Assembly: GCA_037176705.1 (NCBI GenBank)
Contig: JBAWUJ010000093.1
Span: 222,435-286,434 of the forward strand
Source of the DNA: Molossus alvarezi
Taxonomy: Eukaryota; Chordata; Mammalia; Chiroptera; Molossidae
Length of the DNA stretch: 64,000 nt
Reading direction: 5' to 3'
In this document: positions 12,960 to 24,871 of the stretch, one piece after another
Numbering within the stretch: position 1 is the stretch's first letter
How the letters are laid out: each line of letters begins with the position of its first letter
The notes under the pieces: generated by a model
The model's input: the letters and a program-made list of their open reading frames with translations, nothing else
Told to the model about the DNA's origin: nothing
Databases searched by the model: none
Program-made: the position numbers and the translations under genes

Positions 12960-13808
12960 TGGCCTTGTTTTTTTTTTTTTTTTCTTTTCTTTTGTCTGGG
13001 AAGCTTCTTATTTGACCTTACATTTTGAATGATAACCTTGCTGGGTAGAGTAGTCTTGGATTCAGATCCTTGTTTTTCATGACCTTGATTACTTCATGCC
13101 ACTCCCTTCTGGCCATTAGTGTTTCTGTGGAGAAGTCAGTTGAGATCCTTATGGGGTTTCCTTTGTAGGTAAGCTGTTGCTTATCTCTTGCTGCCTTCAG
13201 GATTCTGTCTTTGTCTTTAATTTCTGGCATTTTAATTACTATGTGTTTTGGTATGGGCCTGTTTGGGTTCTTCTTACTTGGGACTCTCTGTATTTCTTGA
13301 ACTTGAATGCCTTCTTCTTTCACCAAGTTATGAAAGTTTTCTATCTCTATGTCTTCAAATATATTCTCTAAACCTTGCTTAACTTCTTCCTCTTCAGGGA
13401 CTCCTATAATATGAATGTTATTACGTTTCCAGTTGTCCCACAGTTCTCTTAAGCTATCTTTCTGTTTTTGCATCATTTTTTCCTTTTTATTTTCTGATTA
13501 GTTGTTTTTTTTTCTACCCTGTCTTCTAATTCACTGAACCGGTCATCAACTTCCTTTACTCTGCTGGTTAGTTCTTCTAATGTGTTCTTAATTTAGACTA
13601 TGTCATTCTTCATTTCCACTTGGTTGGTTTTCAATGTTTCTGTATATTTACTCATGGTGCTGATGTCCTTACTCATGCTTTTAAGCTTCCTTAAGATGGT
13701 GGCTCTGAACTCTACCTCATATAATTTGCTTAACTGCATTTCATTTATCTCTTCTTCGATAGAGTTCTCTTCTTCTTTCATTTGAGATTTGTTTCTTTGT
13801 TTTACCAT
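12960..13808 (-). pseudogene. L1-c ORF1, nearly intact with early stops
   Basis: N-terminal part 13808-13593 begins MVKQRNKSQ and is an acidic/lysine-rich coiled-coil region ending at an in-frame TAA. The second part 13476-13018 has the ORF1p RRM and C-terminal domain, with landmarks LRELWDNWKRNN, GVPEEEE, VPSKKNPNRPIP and ARREWHEVIKVMKNKDLNPR. It stops at 13018-13020, slightly before the FKIEGQIKSFPDK-type ending of relatives. The product would bind L1 RNA. This is the best preserved ORF1 C-terminal half in the window. Confidence 0.88.
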
Positions 13809-15766
13809 TTTGGCTATCTGAGTTGGTTTTGGATTTTGCCAAATTTTCTCTGTGAGTGTTGGTGTTCTGCTGTTTGTGGCTCCCTCTGCTGGGTTTGGAT
13901 GAGCCTGGGTAGGCCCACATTGAATACCACTGTGAAGTCTTGCTTTTCTGGGTAGATTTGCAAGCTCATGAATGGTTCAGTTATCCTCTAGCTATTTCCT
14001 GGTGGCTAGTAGTCTCAGTTATTCAGTGCCTTGCAATGTAGCCCTGGTGTTCTTCATAAGAAGATTTCCAGAGGTTGGGATAGATGCTGGTTATTAATGA
14101 GCCTCAGTTTGCATTTTTCCTCACCTGGAAAAGCCTTAATCCCCAGGGTGGGGGTGCTGCTGCTTGTTTCCACAGCTTGGGGAAGAAGCACACTGGCCAC
14201 TGTCCTTTGTGGCACAACTCAGCAAGAACTCTGAGTACCCTCCAAATCCCAGGTGTCCCCCAATAGTTTTATACCAGTCTGCCCTCCTTCTGCTATAGCT
14301 CCCATGTGAGTGGCTGTGGCTATTTTAGTGCTCTGTTCAGGCTCTCTGCACTGTGGAGCAGGCTTGGTCTTTATTCTTCTAGTGTGCTGCTCACAGGTAA
14401 GACTACTGCTGTCCATGGGCTCCCAGCTTGCCACTCTCTTACCTCCGCAGATCCAACCACTGTCCCTAGCTATATGGTCATGTCCTGCTGCTTTTCTGTT
14501 GCTTTTTTTCTAATTATTTGTCTTTATTTTAGATGTAATTCTCTTTTCATCTTGGGAGATCATCTGAGTAGCTTTTATTCACTCTGCCTTTATTTTTCAG
14601 ATCTTCTATGCCTATCTTGTGTGTAGCTGGGTTGCACAGGCTTTCCTGGTGCTCCAGAACCCTGCAGGTCCCCCGGGTAACTGGATCTCACAGTCCCTTT
14701 GGGGACCAGGCTGTATGCCTATTTTATGGGCTGCTGGGTCGCACAGGCTTCTCTGGTGAGTCAGCATCTCAGGTCCCTTCTGTAACTGGATGGCACAGTT
14801 CCTGCTGGGTGTCCCAGGCCTCTCTGGTGCTTCAGCCCACCACAGGTTTATTGGGTAACTAAATAGCTCAGTTCCTACTGGGTTGCACATGCTTTTCTGG
14901 TGCTTCAGCACCCCACAGGCTCCATGGATAACTAGATCATGCACTCCCCCCTGGGTCTCACAGGCCTCTCTGGTGCTTCAGCACTCCACAGGTCCCATGA
15001 GTAACTGCATCACACAGTCCTTGTTGGGTTGCACAGGCCTCACTGGTGCCCCTCACCCTGCACGTCCAGTGTGTGGGCAGGTGGATCGCATCAGTTTCTT
15101 TAGGGCTCAGTGTTTCCACTGCTTTTGTGAGGTACTGAACTGCACAGGCCTCTGTGGAGCCCCAGGCCCTGCTGCTGGCAGCTGGGGAGTGCTGCTGCCC
15201 AGTGGGGCTCAACTCCTGCTCAGCTTTGCTGTAGTTTTTGGGGATTGGTATTAGCTGCTGGTCTGTGCTTCTGTTGCCTGCGGATGGATATCTGCTCCCC
15301 AGCTTCTGTTGCTGGGGTTATATCTGGGCTCTGATTGGGCCTGCTAATATGGGAGATGGTGCTGGGCTCTGGGCTGTCTGTGGTTTCTGTGACTGACACC
15401 TTGGGAGCTCCACTACTGTTCACAGGTCTATGTTGACACAGAGTATCCACTGGTCTGATGGTGTCAGGTGCACTGGTGGGCTCAGGTTGCTGGGCCATAG
15501 CCACTCCCACTGCCTCCTCCCAGGGAAGACCTGAGATCTTCTAAAATGGTGGGACCTCCCCATGGTGCAGGGAGAAGGGCCCTGAAGGGCCACTTACCAT
15601 GGTAGCTGGCTGCTTCTCTCCACAGCACAGGAACCTTCTGCTTCATGTCTGTACACTCCTGGGGTTTGTTCGTCCACCCTCGCATCCACTCACACTCTCT
15701 CACACAGTGGCTCAGTATCTCACACACTCACCCTCCCTCTTGTTTTGCTCACCGACATTTTGGACC
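13809..15766 (-). promoter_or_regulatory. L1-c 5' UTR (architecture A)
   Basis: About 2 kb, GC-rich, antisense. It ends distally in a ca/ctctcaca-rich block (15650-15750) and holds the 73-bp unit array 14626-15095. An L1 5' UTR normally contains the internal RNA polymerase II promoter; the promoter role here is from family knowledge. A CTCF-like GCTCCCTCTGCTGG lies at 13879-13892. Confidence 0.8.
14626..15095 (-). repeat. Tandem array of about 73-bp units in L1-c 5' UTR
   Basis: The anchor gctgggt(t)gcacagg...ctctggtgcttcagca recurs at about 14626, 14732, 14804, 14877, 14950 and 15023. Spacings are 106, 72, 73, 73 and 73 bp. Units are about 70-80% alike by eye. The related L1-g has only the first two units (41644 and 41751, spacing 107), so the units from about 14804 onward are extra in L1-c. 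Confidence 0.85.
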
Positions 15767-15799
15767 ATAACACAAGGACATTTTTCCATTTATCTTTTT

Positions 15800-16014
15800 A
15801 GATAGCTTAAAGGGAAGGGAGGGGGAGAGAGAGAGAGAAAGAGTGAGAGAGAGAGTGAGAGAAAGACACATTAATTGGTTGCTTTTCACTCGACACTGAC
15901 CAGGGCCTGAGATTTAATCAGCAACTCAGGCACATGCCCGTAACCAGGAATTAAACCCACAACCCTTTGGCACACAGGCCAATGTTCTAACCATTGAGCC
16001 AAACCAGTCAGGGC
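15800..16014 (-). mobile_element. Ves-type tRNA-derived SINE, antisense, older
   Basis: GA-rich block, then caggcacatgcccgtaaccaggaattaaaccc and ccattgagccaaaccagtcagggc, the reverse complement of a tRNA-like A/B-box head. Flanks ttatctttttaga and cttatttttagaa may be a decayed target-site duplication. Confidence 0.85.
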
Positions 16015-16443
16015 TTACTTCCTTATTTTTAGAACTAGAGAGCTCTTAAAGAAAGTCTGGTGACATTATGCATATTAATGTCTACAAATTCTTGATTTCT
16101 TACATCAGCTTAGTCCTTAATAGTGCATATCCATCCCTTTACTTATTATTATTTCATTGCTATTTCTAAAAATAAAAATTTCAAATCTTTGCCTTTCTAC
16201 TCAAATTTTCTACCCAACTTCCAACTCTTTCACTCTCAAAGAGTACACTTGGAATAAATCCTTTATTTCCAGTATTTTACCTACAGAATTTTTTCCCTGT
16301 ACCCATTCATTTTCTAACAAATTGTGTGAGGCAGAATGTCTATATTTCTATTGAAAGTGTCTGTCCATTGTGCCCTCTGTTGTTTCTTCCTAAAACTTGC
16401 TACTTCATGTGTTTTCTCTCAGTACTTGAATTTCAATTTTTAA
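16015..16443. other. Low-copy stretch, nothing recognised
   Basis: AT-rich, with no gene-like ORF and no repeat I can name. Confidence 0.5.
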
Positions 16444-16647
16444 ATAATTTTCTCTTTATTGATTTTAGAAAGAGCAAGAAAGAGAAAGAGAGAGAAACAT
16501 CAATGAGAGAGAACAACTGGCCATCTCCTGCATGTCCCCCACTTTTAATTTGGCCCACAACATGGGCATGTGCCATGACTGGGAATTGAACCACTAACCT
16601 CTTGGTGCATGTGTTGATGCTTAACAACTGCGATACACTGGCTAGGT
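16444..16647 (-). mobile_element. Ves-type SINE, antisense, older subfamily
   Basis: Reverse-complement order: tttattgatttt tail, GA-rich run, catcaatgagaga, ggcatgtgccatgactgggaattgaacc (B box), tgatgcttaacaactg (A-box side). Flanks aatttcaattttt and aattttcaatttttt form an imperfect target-site duplication. Confidence 0.88.
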
Positions 16648-16989
16648 TTAATTTTCAATTTTTTAATCAATTATCACCTCACCCTCAGCATAAAAACATG
16701 TGTAAATGCCTTCTAATCATAAAAAAAGTCACTCAATTGGTGTTGTATCCAGCCTCACTGCCTGAGTTACAATCAACTTTCTTCCCTTCTCAGCAAACTT
16801 TTAAAGAGTAGCCTCCTTTGGATATTTATTTCTGTGTCACATTTCTGTATGAAATTAAGCCTCTAAGAGTCCACTTAACCTTTTTTCATCATAATGTCAT
16901 GCACATTGATAGCATTTATCTTTATTTTGCATGACCATTGCTAGGTGATTTGCTCTCTATCTCTTTTTAAAACTCTTATTTTCCTTAGT
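16648..16989. other. Low-copy stretch, nothing recognised
   Basis: No supportable feature. Confidence 0.5.
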
Positions 16990-17240
16990 TTACATGACAC
17001 CAGATTCTCCTGGTTGTTTTTCCTTATGTCTGTTCATGTCTTTTTGGTCTTTTTTCATGGCCTTCTCTTGGTCTGTCTGCCTATTAAATATCAATGTTTC
17101 CAAAAGATTCATCCTTGGCTCTCTTCCCTTTACTTATTTTTACTTAGGAAGGTACATAAAATGAGAGACCATCAACTTCCTTGATTTAAAATTTTATCTA
17201 TGTGATGTTTTCAGTTGATGACATTTCCGATTTATTTAAT
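16990..17240 (+). repeat. L2 LINE remnant, sense
   Basis: The block ccttggctctcttcccttt followed by taaaattttatctatgtgatg corresponds to the L2 RT segment encoding G-V-P-Q-G-S-V-L-G-P-L-L-F-S and the following taccatctatatgctgatg. Heavily decayed. Confidence 0.6.
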
Positions 17241-17343
17241 GAAATAATAAAAACTAATAGACAATAAATTCTTTATCTTAACACTGCAAAAATCTGAAGT
17301 CACAACCTCTCCAAGCCAAATAAAGAACAAGACAAAGAAATAC

Positions 17344-18269
17344 AAATGGTGGTGGTGTGAATGGAAGCTACACAGACCATCTCCCAGGACCAAATTGGAA
17401 TTACAAAAAAAGGAAAAACAAATCATCAGGAAGGGGCAACCAAAAGGCAGCTTGGAGGACCACATAACCAGGGACACTGACTCAATCTTGGTAGTCTAGC
17501 GAGGATGCAAGAGGGGGCTGGGAGCCCATGGTCTTCAGCAGCCTGGGCTGGGAGCAGCAAACCTGGCTGAGACCAGAGGCTCGGCTGAAAGCTGCACCCT
17601 TGGCTGGGTCCCAAAAACGCGACTGGGTGCTAAGCCTTTGGTGGTGCCGAAGCCTCGGCAACCCTTAGCTGGGAACAGCGCCCTCAGATTAAAAGTCACA
17701 GGTGGCTCTATGACACAGAGTCCTGACAGAGGCTAAATTGGCAGCAGCTACTCAACTTGGTCTCTGGCAGAGGGAAGGCAGACAGGACTGGAACTGTGTG
17801 GGGACACTCGGGATTTGGAGGGTGCACAGAGCTTTTGCTGAGTGCAGCCATGCAGCATGTGGTCATCTTACTTTTTCCGAGGGACCTGAGGAGGGGCAGC
17901 GGCCCCTTCCTCAGAGATTCAACCCTACCTGGTGGCTACTGAAATGCTAATTGAGGCCCATTAATAACCAGTATCTGCCCACTCTCAGGAAATCCTCTTA
18001 CACTGAGCACCTGAGGGAGTTTTTCAGTCAACTCAGAAACCAAGGTTCTTCAGATGACCTCTACTAATATCCTCCAGGCATAAAAGCTAGAGAATAACTA
18101 CCATTCCCTGGGCTAGCAACTCAAACCAGGAAAGTAAAGACTTGACAGTGGTGTTTAAAGTGGGTCCTCCCTGCCTCATCCAAACCTAGGAGAGGGAACC
18201 ACAAACAGCAGAACACCGACAGCCACAGGGAAAATCTGGCAGACTCCAAAGCACACTGTGATAGCAAAA
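17344..18269 (+). promoter_or_regulatory. L1-d 5' UTR (architecture B)
   Basis: Shares its head and its last 500 bp with L1-i and L1-j. The middle (17540-17700) has a few degenerate ggctggga/ctgggtg repeats, far fewer than L1-j. The promoter role is from L1 family knowledge. Confidence 0.7.
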
Positions 18270-19105
18270 ATGGTGAAAAACAGAAACAAAAGCAAAATGA
18301 AAGAACAAGAGACCTTTACCAAAAATGAGATAAATGAGGTGCAGTTAAGAAAGTTAAAAGAACAAGAATGCAGAGCCATAAACTAGAGGAAGCTCAACAG
18401 CATGTGTAAGAACATGAGAACAATGAGTAAAGACATAGAAATGTTGAAAATCAAGCAGTTGAAAATTAAAAACCACCAAGAAGAAATGAAGAATGAAATA
18501 TCAAAAATGAAAAACATATTGGAAGGTCTAAAAAGCAGATTAGGGTAAGCTGAGGACCGGATCAGTGAATTAGTAGACAGGCTGGAAAAAATCAACCAAT
18601 CAGAAAACCAAAAGGAAAAAAACGATTAAAAAGCAGGAAGACAGCTTAAGAGAACTGTGGGACAACTGGAAATGGAATAATATTCACATCATAGGAATTC
18701 CTGAAGAAGAAAATGTGCAAGTTTTAGAGAATACATTCAAAGGAATAGTGACAGAAAACTTTCCTAATTTGGTGAAGGAAGAAGGCATTTAAGTTCAAGA
18801 AGCACAGAGAGCCCCAAGTAAGAAGAACCAAAAGAGGCCACACCAAGACACATAGTAATCAGAATGCCAAAAATTAAAGACAAAGAGGAATCCTTAAAGC
18901 AGTAAGAGATAAGCAGGTTACCTACAAAGGAAAACCAATAAGGCTCTCAGTTGATTTCTGAAGAGAAACAATACAGGCCAGAAGGGAATGGCATGAAGTA
19001 ATCAAGGTCATGAAAAACCAGGATCTGAATCCAAGACTTCTCTACCCAGCAAGGCTATCTTTCAAAATAGAAGGTCAAATAAAGAGCTTCCCAGACAAAA
19101 AAGGC
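18270..19105 (+). pseudogene. L1-d ORF1 remnant
   Basis: Starts MVKNRNKSKMKEQETFTKNE, with a coiled-coil region to about 18620, then RRM/C-terminal landmarks (IGIPEEENVQ, KVMKNQDLNPRLLYPARLSFKIEGQIKS in pieces). It is interrupted by in-frame stops (for example near 18382 and 18547) and frameshifts. Confidence 0.85.
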
Positions 19106-19209
19106 TAAGGGAATACATTAACACCAAACCAGCACTGCAAGAAATGTTAAAAGGACTACTGTAATTAGCAAGAGAAATGGGAAGAAAAATAGAACCACAC
19201 TAAACAAGA

Positions 19210-20609
19210 ATGGCAATAAATAAGTACATATCAATAATTACCTTACATGAAAATAGATTGAATGCTCCCGTAAAAAGACACAGGGAAGCTGATTGGATAA
19301 GAAAGCATGACTCATCTATATGTTTTTGACAAGAGACCCACCTCAAAACAAAAGACTCACATAAAATAAAAGTGAAGGTATGAAAAATAATCTTCCAAGC
19401 AAACAAAAAGGAAAAAAAAAGGGCTGGGTAGCAATACTCATATCTGATAAAATACATTTCAAAATGAAGACCATAACTAGATACAAAGAAGGCCACTACA
19501 TAATATTGAAAGGATCTATCCAAAAGGAAGATATAACCTTGACAAATATATATGCACCCAATATAGGAGCACCAAAATATATTAAAAATCTTCTGGAGGA
19601 CTTCAAATGAAAAATCGATAGAAATACAATCATAGCAGGGCACTTCAACACCCCGCTGACATCACTGGATAAATTATCTACACAAAAAATTAGCAAGGAA
19701 ACAGAGATTCTTAATGAAACACTAGACCAAATGGATTTAATAGATATCTACAGAGAATTACACCCCACAACTACAGAATTCACATTCTTCTCAAGTGCAC
19801 ATGTGACATTCTCAAAGATAGACCACATGTTAGGGAACAAACTAAGTCTCTACAAGTTCAAGAAAACTGAAATCATATCAAGCATCTTTTCAGATTACAA
19901 TGGCATAAAACTAGAAATCAATTGCAAGAACATACAAAGACATTTGAACACATGGAAGCTAAATAGAATGTTATTAAGCAATGAATGGGTCACCAAGAAG
20001 ATCAAGGAAGAAATCAAAAACTTCATGAAACCAATGAAAATAAGAACACAACAACACAAAATCTATGGGATGCAGTGAAAGCATTTCTGAGAGGGAAGTT
20101 CATAGCACTACAGGCCTACCTCAAAAAACAAGAAAAGTCTCAAATAGACTATCTAACCACACAACTTAAAGAACTAGAGAACTAACAAAAAGAAAACCCA
20201 AGAGCAAGTAGAAGGAAGGAAATAGTAAAGATCAGAACAGAAATAAATGACATAGAGACTGAAAAAAAAAAAAAAAACAATTCAAAGGATCAATGAAACA
20301 AAGAGCTGGTTGTTCGAAAAGATAAACAAGATTGTTGGACCCTTAGATAGACTTACCAAGAAACAAAGAGAGAAAACCCAAATACACAAAAACAGAAATG
20401 AAAGAGGAGAAGTAACAACTGACAACACAGATATACAAAAGATTCTTAACAACTACTATGAACAATTATATGGCAACAAATACGACAATCTAAGCAAAAT
20501 GGACAAATTTATAGAAACACATAGTCTCCAAAACTGGACCAGGAAGAGATAGAAAACTTGTACAGACCAATATCAAGAGAAGAAATTGAAGATGTAATCA
20601 AGGCTCTCC

Positions 20610-20642
<33 letters not shown>

Positions 20643-21651
20643 GCCCAGGCCCTGATGGTTTCGCGAGGGAGTGATACCAAAAATTCAAAGAAAAACTAAC
20701 GCCTATTCTCCTCAAATTATTTCAAAATATTCAAAAAGAAGAAAGACTTCCAAACTCATTTTATGAAACCAGCTTAATTCTAATTTGAAAACCAGAAAAA
20801 GAAACTACAAAGAAAGAAAACTACAGGCCAATATCCCTGATGAACATAGAAGCCGAAATCCTGAACAAACTACTAGCAAATCAGTTCCAGCAATACACCA
20901 AAAAAAATATTTATCATGACCAAGTAGGATTCATCCCAGGGATGCAAGGCTGGTACAATATTTGCAAATCAATAAACGTGATACACCACATAAATAAAAT
21001 AAACAAGAAAAAACACATGATCATATCAATAGATGCCGAAAAAGCCTTCGAAAAAATCCAGCACCCATTTCTGATAAAAACTCTCAGCAATATGGGAATA
21101 GAGGGATCATATCTAGACATAATAAAGGCCACATATGAAAGACCTACAGCCAACATCATACTCAATGGGCAAAAACAAAAGCATTTCCCTTAAGAACAGG
21201 AACAAGGCAAGGATGCCCACTTTTGCCACACTTATTTAGCATAGTACTGGAAGTCTTAGCCACAGCAATCAGACAGAAAGAAAAAAAAAGTATTCAAATT
21301 GGAAAGAATGAAGTGAAATTGTCATTATTTGCAAATGACATGATGCAATACGTAGAAAACCCAAAAGATTCCATCAAAAATTTACGAGATTTAAAGAATG
21401 AATTTGCCGCCCTGGCCGGTTTGGCTCAGCGGTGGGAGCGTCGGCCTGCGGTGCAGAGAGACCCGGGTTCGGTTCCCGCTAAGGGCATGTACCTCGGTTG
21501 CAGTTTGTCCCCGGACCTGGTTGGTCGTGCGGGTGGCAGCCACTCGATGTGTCCCTTCACATCGATGTTTCTCTCTCTCTATCTTTTTCTCTCTCCCTCC
21601 CGCTCTATCTGAACAAAAAATGGGAAAATGTCCTCGGGTGAGGATAAAAAA

Positions 21652-21690
<39 letters not shown>

Positions 21691-23341
21691 GAATTTGCCA
21701 AAGTAGCAGGATACAAAATTAACATCAAGAAATTGATGTCATTCTTATACACTAATGATGAACTCACAGAAAGAGACACTAAGAAAACAATCCCATTTAC
21801 AATGGTTGCAAAAATATTAAGATACCTAGAAATAAACTTAACCAAATAAGTAAAGGACCTATTCGCAGAAAACTACAGGTCATTGAAAAAAAAAATAGAG
21901 AAAAATATTAAAAAGTGGAAGCACATACTCTGTTCATGAATTGGGAGAATTAACATCATTAAAATGTCCATATTACCCAAAGCAATCTATAGATTCAACA
22001 CAATCTCCATCAAAATATCAATGGCATACTTCACAGAATTAGAACAACTACTCCAAAAGTTCATATGAAATAAAAAAAAGACCTCGAATAGCCATAGGAA
22101 TCTTGAAAAGGAAGAACAAAGTTGGACCAGAACCAGATTTCATCTTATACTACAGAGCTCCTGTAACCAAAACAGCCTGGCACTGGCACTAGAACAGGCA
22201 TGTAAACCAGTGGAACAGAACAGAGAACCCAGAAATGGACCCAAGGCAATATGCTCAATTAATATTTGACAAAGGTGGCAAGAGCATACAGTGCAGTAAG
22301 GACAGCCTCTTTAATAAATGGCGCTGGGAAAATTGGACAGCTACATGCAGAAATATGAAACTAGACCATCAACTTACACCAGACACAAGAATAAACTCAA
22401 AAAGGATAAAAGAATTAAATGTGACTCTTGAATTCATAAAAATCCTAGAACAAACTGTAGGCAACAAAATTTCAGACATCATATGCAGCAGAATTTTCAC
22501 TGATACATCACCAAAACCAATAGAAACAAAGAAGAAAATGAACACATGAGACTACAGCAAACTCAACAGCTTCTGCACAGCGAAAGATACACTCATCAAA
22601 ATGGAAAGGCTATCCATTGAATCGGAGACCATAATTGCCAATGGTTTATCAGATAAGGGGTTAATTTCCAACATATATAGAGTGCTCATACAACTTCACA
22701 AAGGAAGACAAAGAACCCAATTTAAAAAATGGGCAGAGGAACTATATAGACACCTCTCCAAACAGGACATACAAAAGGCTAAGAGACATATGAAGAAATG
22801 CTCATCATCACTAATCATAAGAGAGATGAAAATTAAAACAACAATGAGCTATCACCTCACACTTGTCAGAATGTCCACCATCAACAAATCATCAAACAGA
22901 TGTTGGCAGGGGTGTAGAGAAAATGGGACTCTAATACACTGCTGGTGGGAATGCAGACTGGTGCAGCCACTATGGAAAACAATATGGTGTTACCTCAAAA
23001 AGTTAAAAATTTAACTGCCATTTGACCCAGTGATCCCACTTCTAGAAATATACCCTAAGAAGCCTAAAACACCAATTTGAAAGAATATATGCACCCCCAT
23101 GTTTGTAGCAGCACTATTTATAATAGCTAAGATCTGGAAACAGCCCAAGTGTCCATCAGTAGACGAATGGATAAAAAAGCTGTGGTACATATACACGATG
23201 GAGTACTGTGCAGCTGTAAGAAAGAAAGATCTCTTATCCATTGAGACTACATGGAGGGACCCTGAAAGTATCATCCTAAGTCAAACAAGACAAACAGAAA
23301 AAGACAAGTTTCATATGATCTCACTTATTTGTGGAATATAA
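19210..23341 (+). pseudogene. L1-d ORF2 remnant, split by a SINE
   Basis: MAINKYISI start, endonuclease segments (19380-19610, 19731-20078), middle (20310-20552), RT core (20840-21193, 21223-21408), then after the SINE the C-terminal part (22235-22549, 22601-23014, 23099-23341) ending YHMISLICGI-like. The RT box at 21328-21339 reads FAND. Inactive. Confidence 0.9.
21409..21690 (+). mobile_element. Young Ves-type SINE in L1-d ORF2
   Basis: tRNA-like head ccggtttggctcagcgg (A box) and gacccgggttcggttcccg (B box), conserved middle, CT-rich run, tail cctcgggtgaggata then (AAAT)n. Flanked by gaatttgcc at 21400-21408 and 21691-21699, a clean 9-bp target-site duplication. Confidence 0.97.
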
Positions 23342-23600
23342 TGAACATAACAGTCTGAGGAATGGGGCAGTCCCAGAGACGTGGAAGTGGGGTACAGACT
23401 GACAATCCCCAAAAGAGGGGATTGTGGGGGAGAGATAAACCACAGAACTTATATGCATGCATGTATGGATGAACAGTGGACATGGACAACAAAGCTGGTG
23501 ACAGGGCAGGGAGGGGGCGAGGGGGGAATCAGTGGGTGAAAAAGGAGAAACATCTGTAACAAAAATTATTTAATAAAAAAATAATTAAAAAAAAACAAGA

Positions 23601-23880
23601 TATTTTCACATAAATACGCTACAGGTCCTCAATGTCGACAGGCTCTGAACTCAATTTAGTTTTTTTTCTAAACACGGTTTTCCTGCTTATAATTTTATTC
23701 AACAAATATTTATTTCATTCCTGTCTATTCACTGAGAACTGCAATAAAAAAAAGACAAATTCTTGTTTATATTGTCCATATGCCCATTTCATATATTTAA
23801 CACATTAACATCATGTCATATATGTTTTGTTTATACTTTATTCATGGAATTATTTTAAAGTACTGAAAGTATGACATTTT
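23601..23880. other. Low-copy stretch
   Basis: No gene or repeat supported. The cctcaatgtcgacaggctctg block is unassigned. Confidence 0.5.
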
Positions 23881-24560
23881 ATTCCCAAATACTTTAGTAT
23901 AGATTTTTTTAAAACAAAACATTTCCAAGCATAATTACTATATTCATTATCATATGTACCAAAATTAAGAATTCTAATTGCTAGTTGATAATCATATTTC
24001 CCTAATTTTCTCCCAAATTTCTGTTATAATGGTTTTGATTAGAATCAAATCAAGAACCATGCATTGTATTTGATTGTTAGGCTTCTTACACTTCTTTTAA
24101 TGTAGAACAGCTCCCCAACCCTCAACTTTTTTCCCTATGACATTAACTTATTGAAGAGCCTAACCCAGTTATCCTGAAGACCTTTGTCTAATCATTTACT
24201 TGTGTCATTTAACTAATTTCTTCATCTTCTATATGCTTTAATCTGGACATTAGAAATAATGGCTTGATTAGATTGACTTATATTTAAATAAATCACTCTT
24301 GATGAATCACTAATTACCCTAGAGAATTTGCTTTGGAATGGGTACTTTTAATATTTATAACCTACACACAACAAACTTGTATATATAATCTCTTTAGAAA
24401 CTATTTCAAAAACCTAAATTTGAGGCCATTTATAAATTTTAGATCTTGGACAAGTGGCTCTTCTGAATCCTACGTTATAATAGGTCCTATCAGGGAGTTG
24501 TTATATAGGTGACACAACTGGCACTTTTATACCAATTACCTGTTCATGGTTCAGAATAGG
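23880..24560 (+). repeat. Ancient L1M-type 3' UTR-like remnant
   Basis: The order aaccatgcattgtatttgattgt, then ctatgacattaacttattgaagagcctaaccagttat, then cattagaaataatggcttgattagattga, then cctatcagggagttgttatatagg follows an ancient mammalian L1 3' region as I remember it. Very diverged and subfamily unassigned. Confidence 0.5.
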
Positions 24561-24813
24561 AGAAATAGAAATCAGATTAAAGTTTTTGTTTTGCCACTGA
24601 ACAAACAGATTATGAACATATTCTAAGTTTGTGGCAAGGACTACAAATGTGGAATGAACTGAAAAGAATGAGAGTCTTGTGTGTAAATATCAAAAAGCTA
24701 TCTTTGTTCTTTCATTATGATTCTGGAAAAGAAAAGAAATGAAGAAGAAGAAGAAGAAAAAAGCCATACCAGAATACACACTGAAGGGGCCTAACTCTGT
24801 CTGGAGAGGCAAG

Positions 24814-24854
<41 letters not shown>
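24814..24854. repeat. (CA)n microsatellite, about 20 units
   Basis: Uninterrupted AC dinucleotide run, preceded at 24739-24760 by a short (GAA)n run. Likely length-polymorphic. Confidence 0.97.
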
Positions 24855-24856
<2 letters not shown>

Positions 24857-24871
24857 TAAAATTGTGTTTTA

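Larger units (their letters stand above)
8835..15766 (-). mobile_element. L1-c: full-length LINE-1, antisense
   Basis: A 6.9-kb complete structure read on the minus strand: 5' UTR 15766-13809, ORF1 13808 to about 12960, ORF2 12857-9077, 3' UTR, and the A-tail seen as a T-run at 8835-8846. The 5' end (ggtccaaaatgtcggtgag on the minus strand) lines up with that of L1-g. The 5' UTR is GC-rich and contains a tandem array (14626-15095). ORF1 and ORF2 both carry stops, so it is inactive. No convincing target-site duplication was found. Confidence 0.95.
17344..23600 (+). mobile_element. L1-d: near full-length LINE-1, sense
   Basis: 5' UTR of architecture B (ggtgtgaatggaagctacacagacc at the start), ORF1 from 18270, ORF2 19210-23341 with a SINE inserted at 21409, a 3' UTR and A-tail near 23600. 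No clear target-site duplication was found. Stops are scattered through both ORFs. An A-run of about 28 bases at 20616-20643 sits where relatives have a short agcaaacaaaa segment, so it looks like an expansion after insertion. Confidence 0.94.

Noticed and set aside
24814..24854. Coding potential of the minus-strand ORF across the CA repeat
   Set aside because: The translation is (CV)n from the microsatellite, with no gene context.
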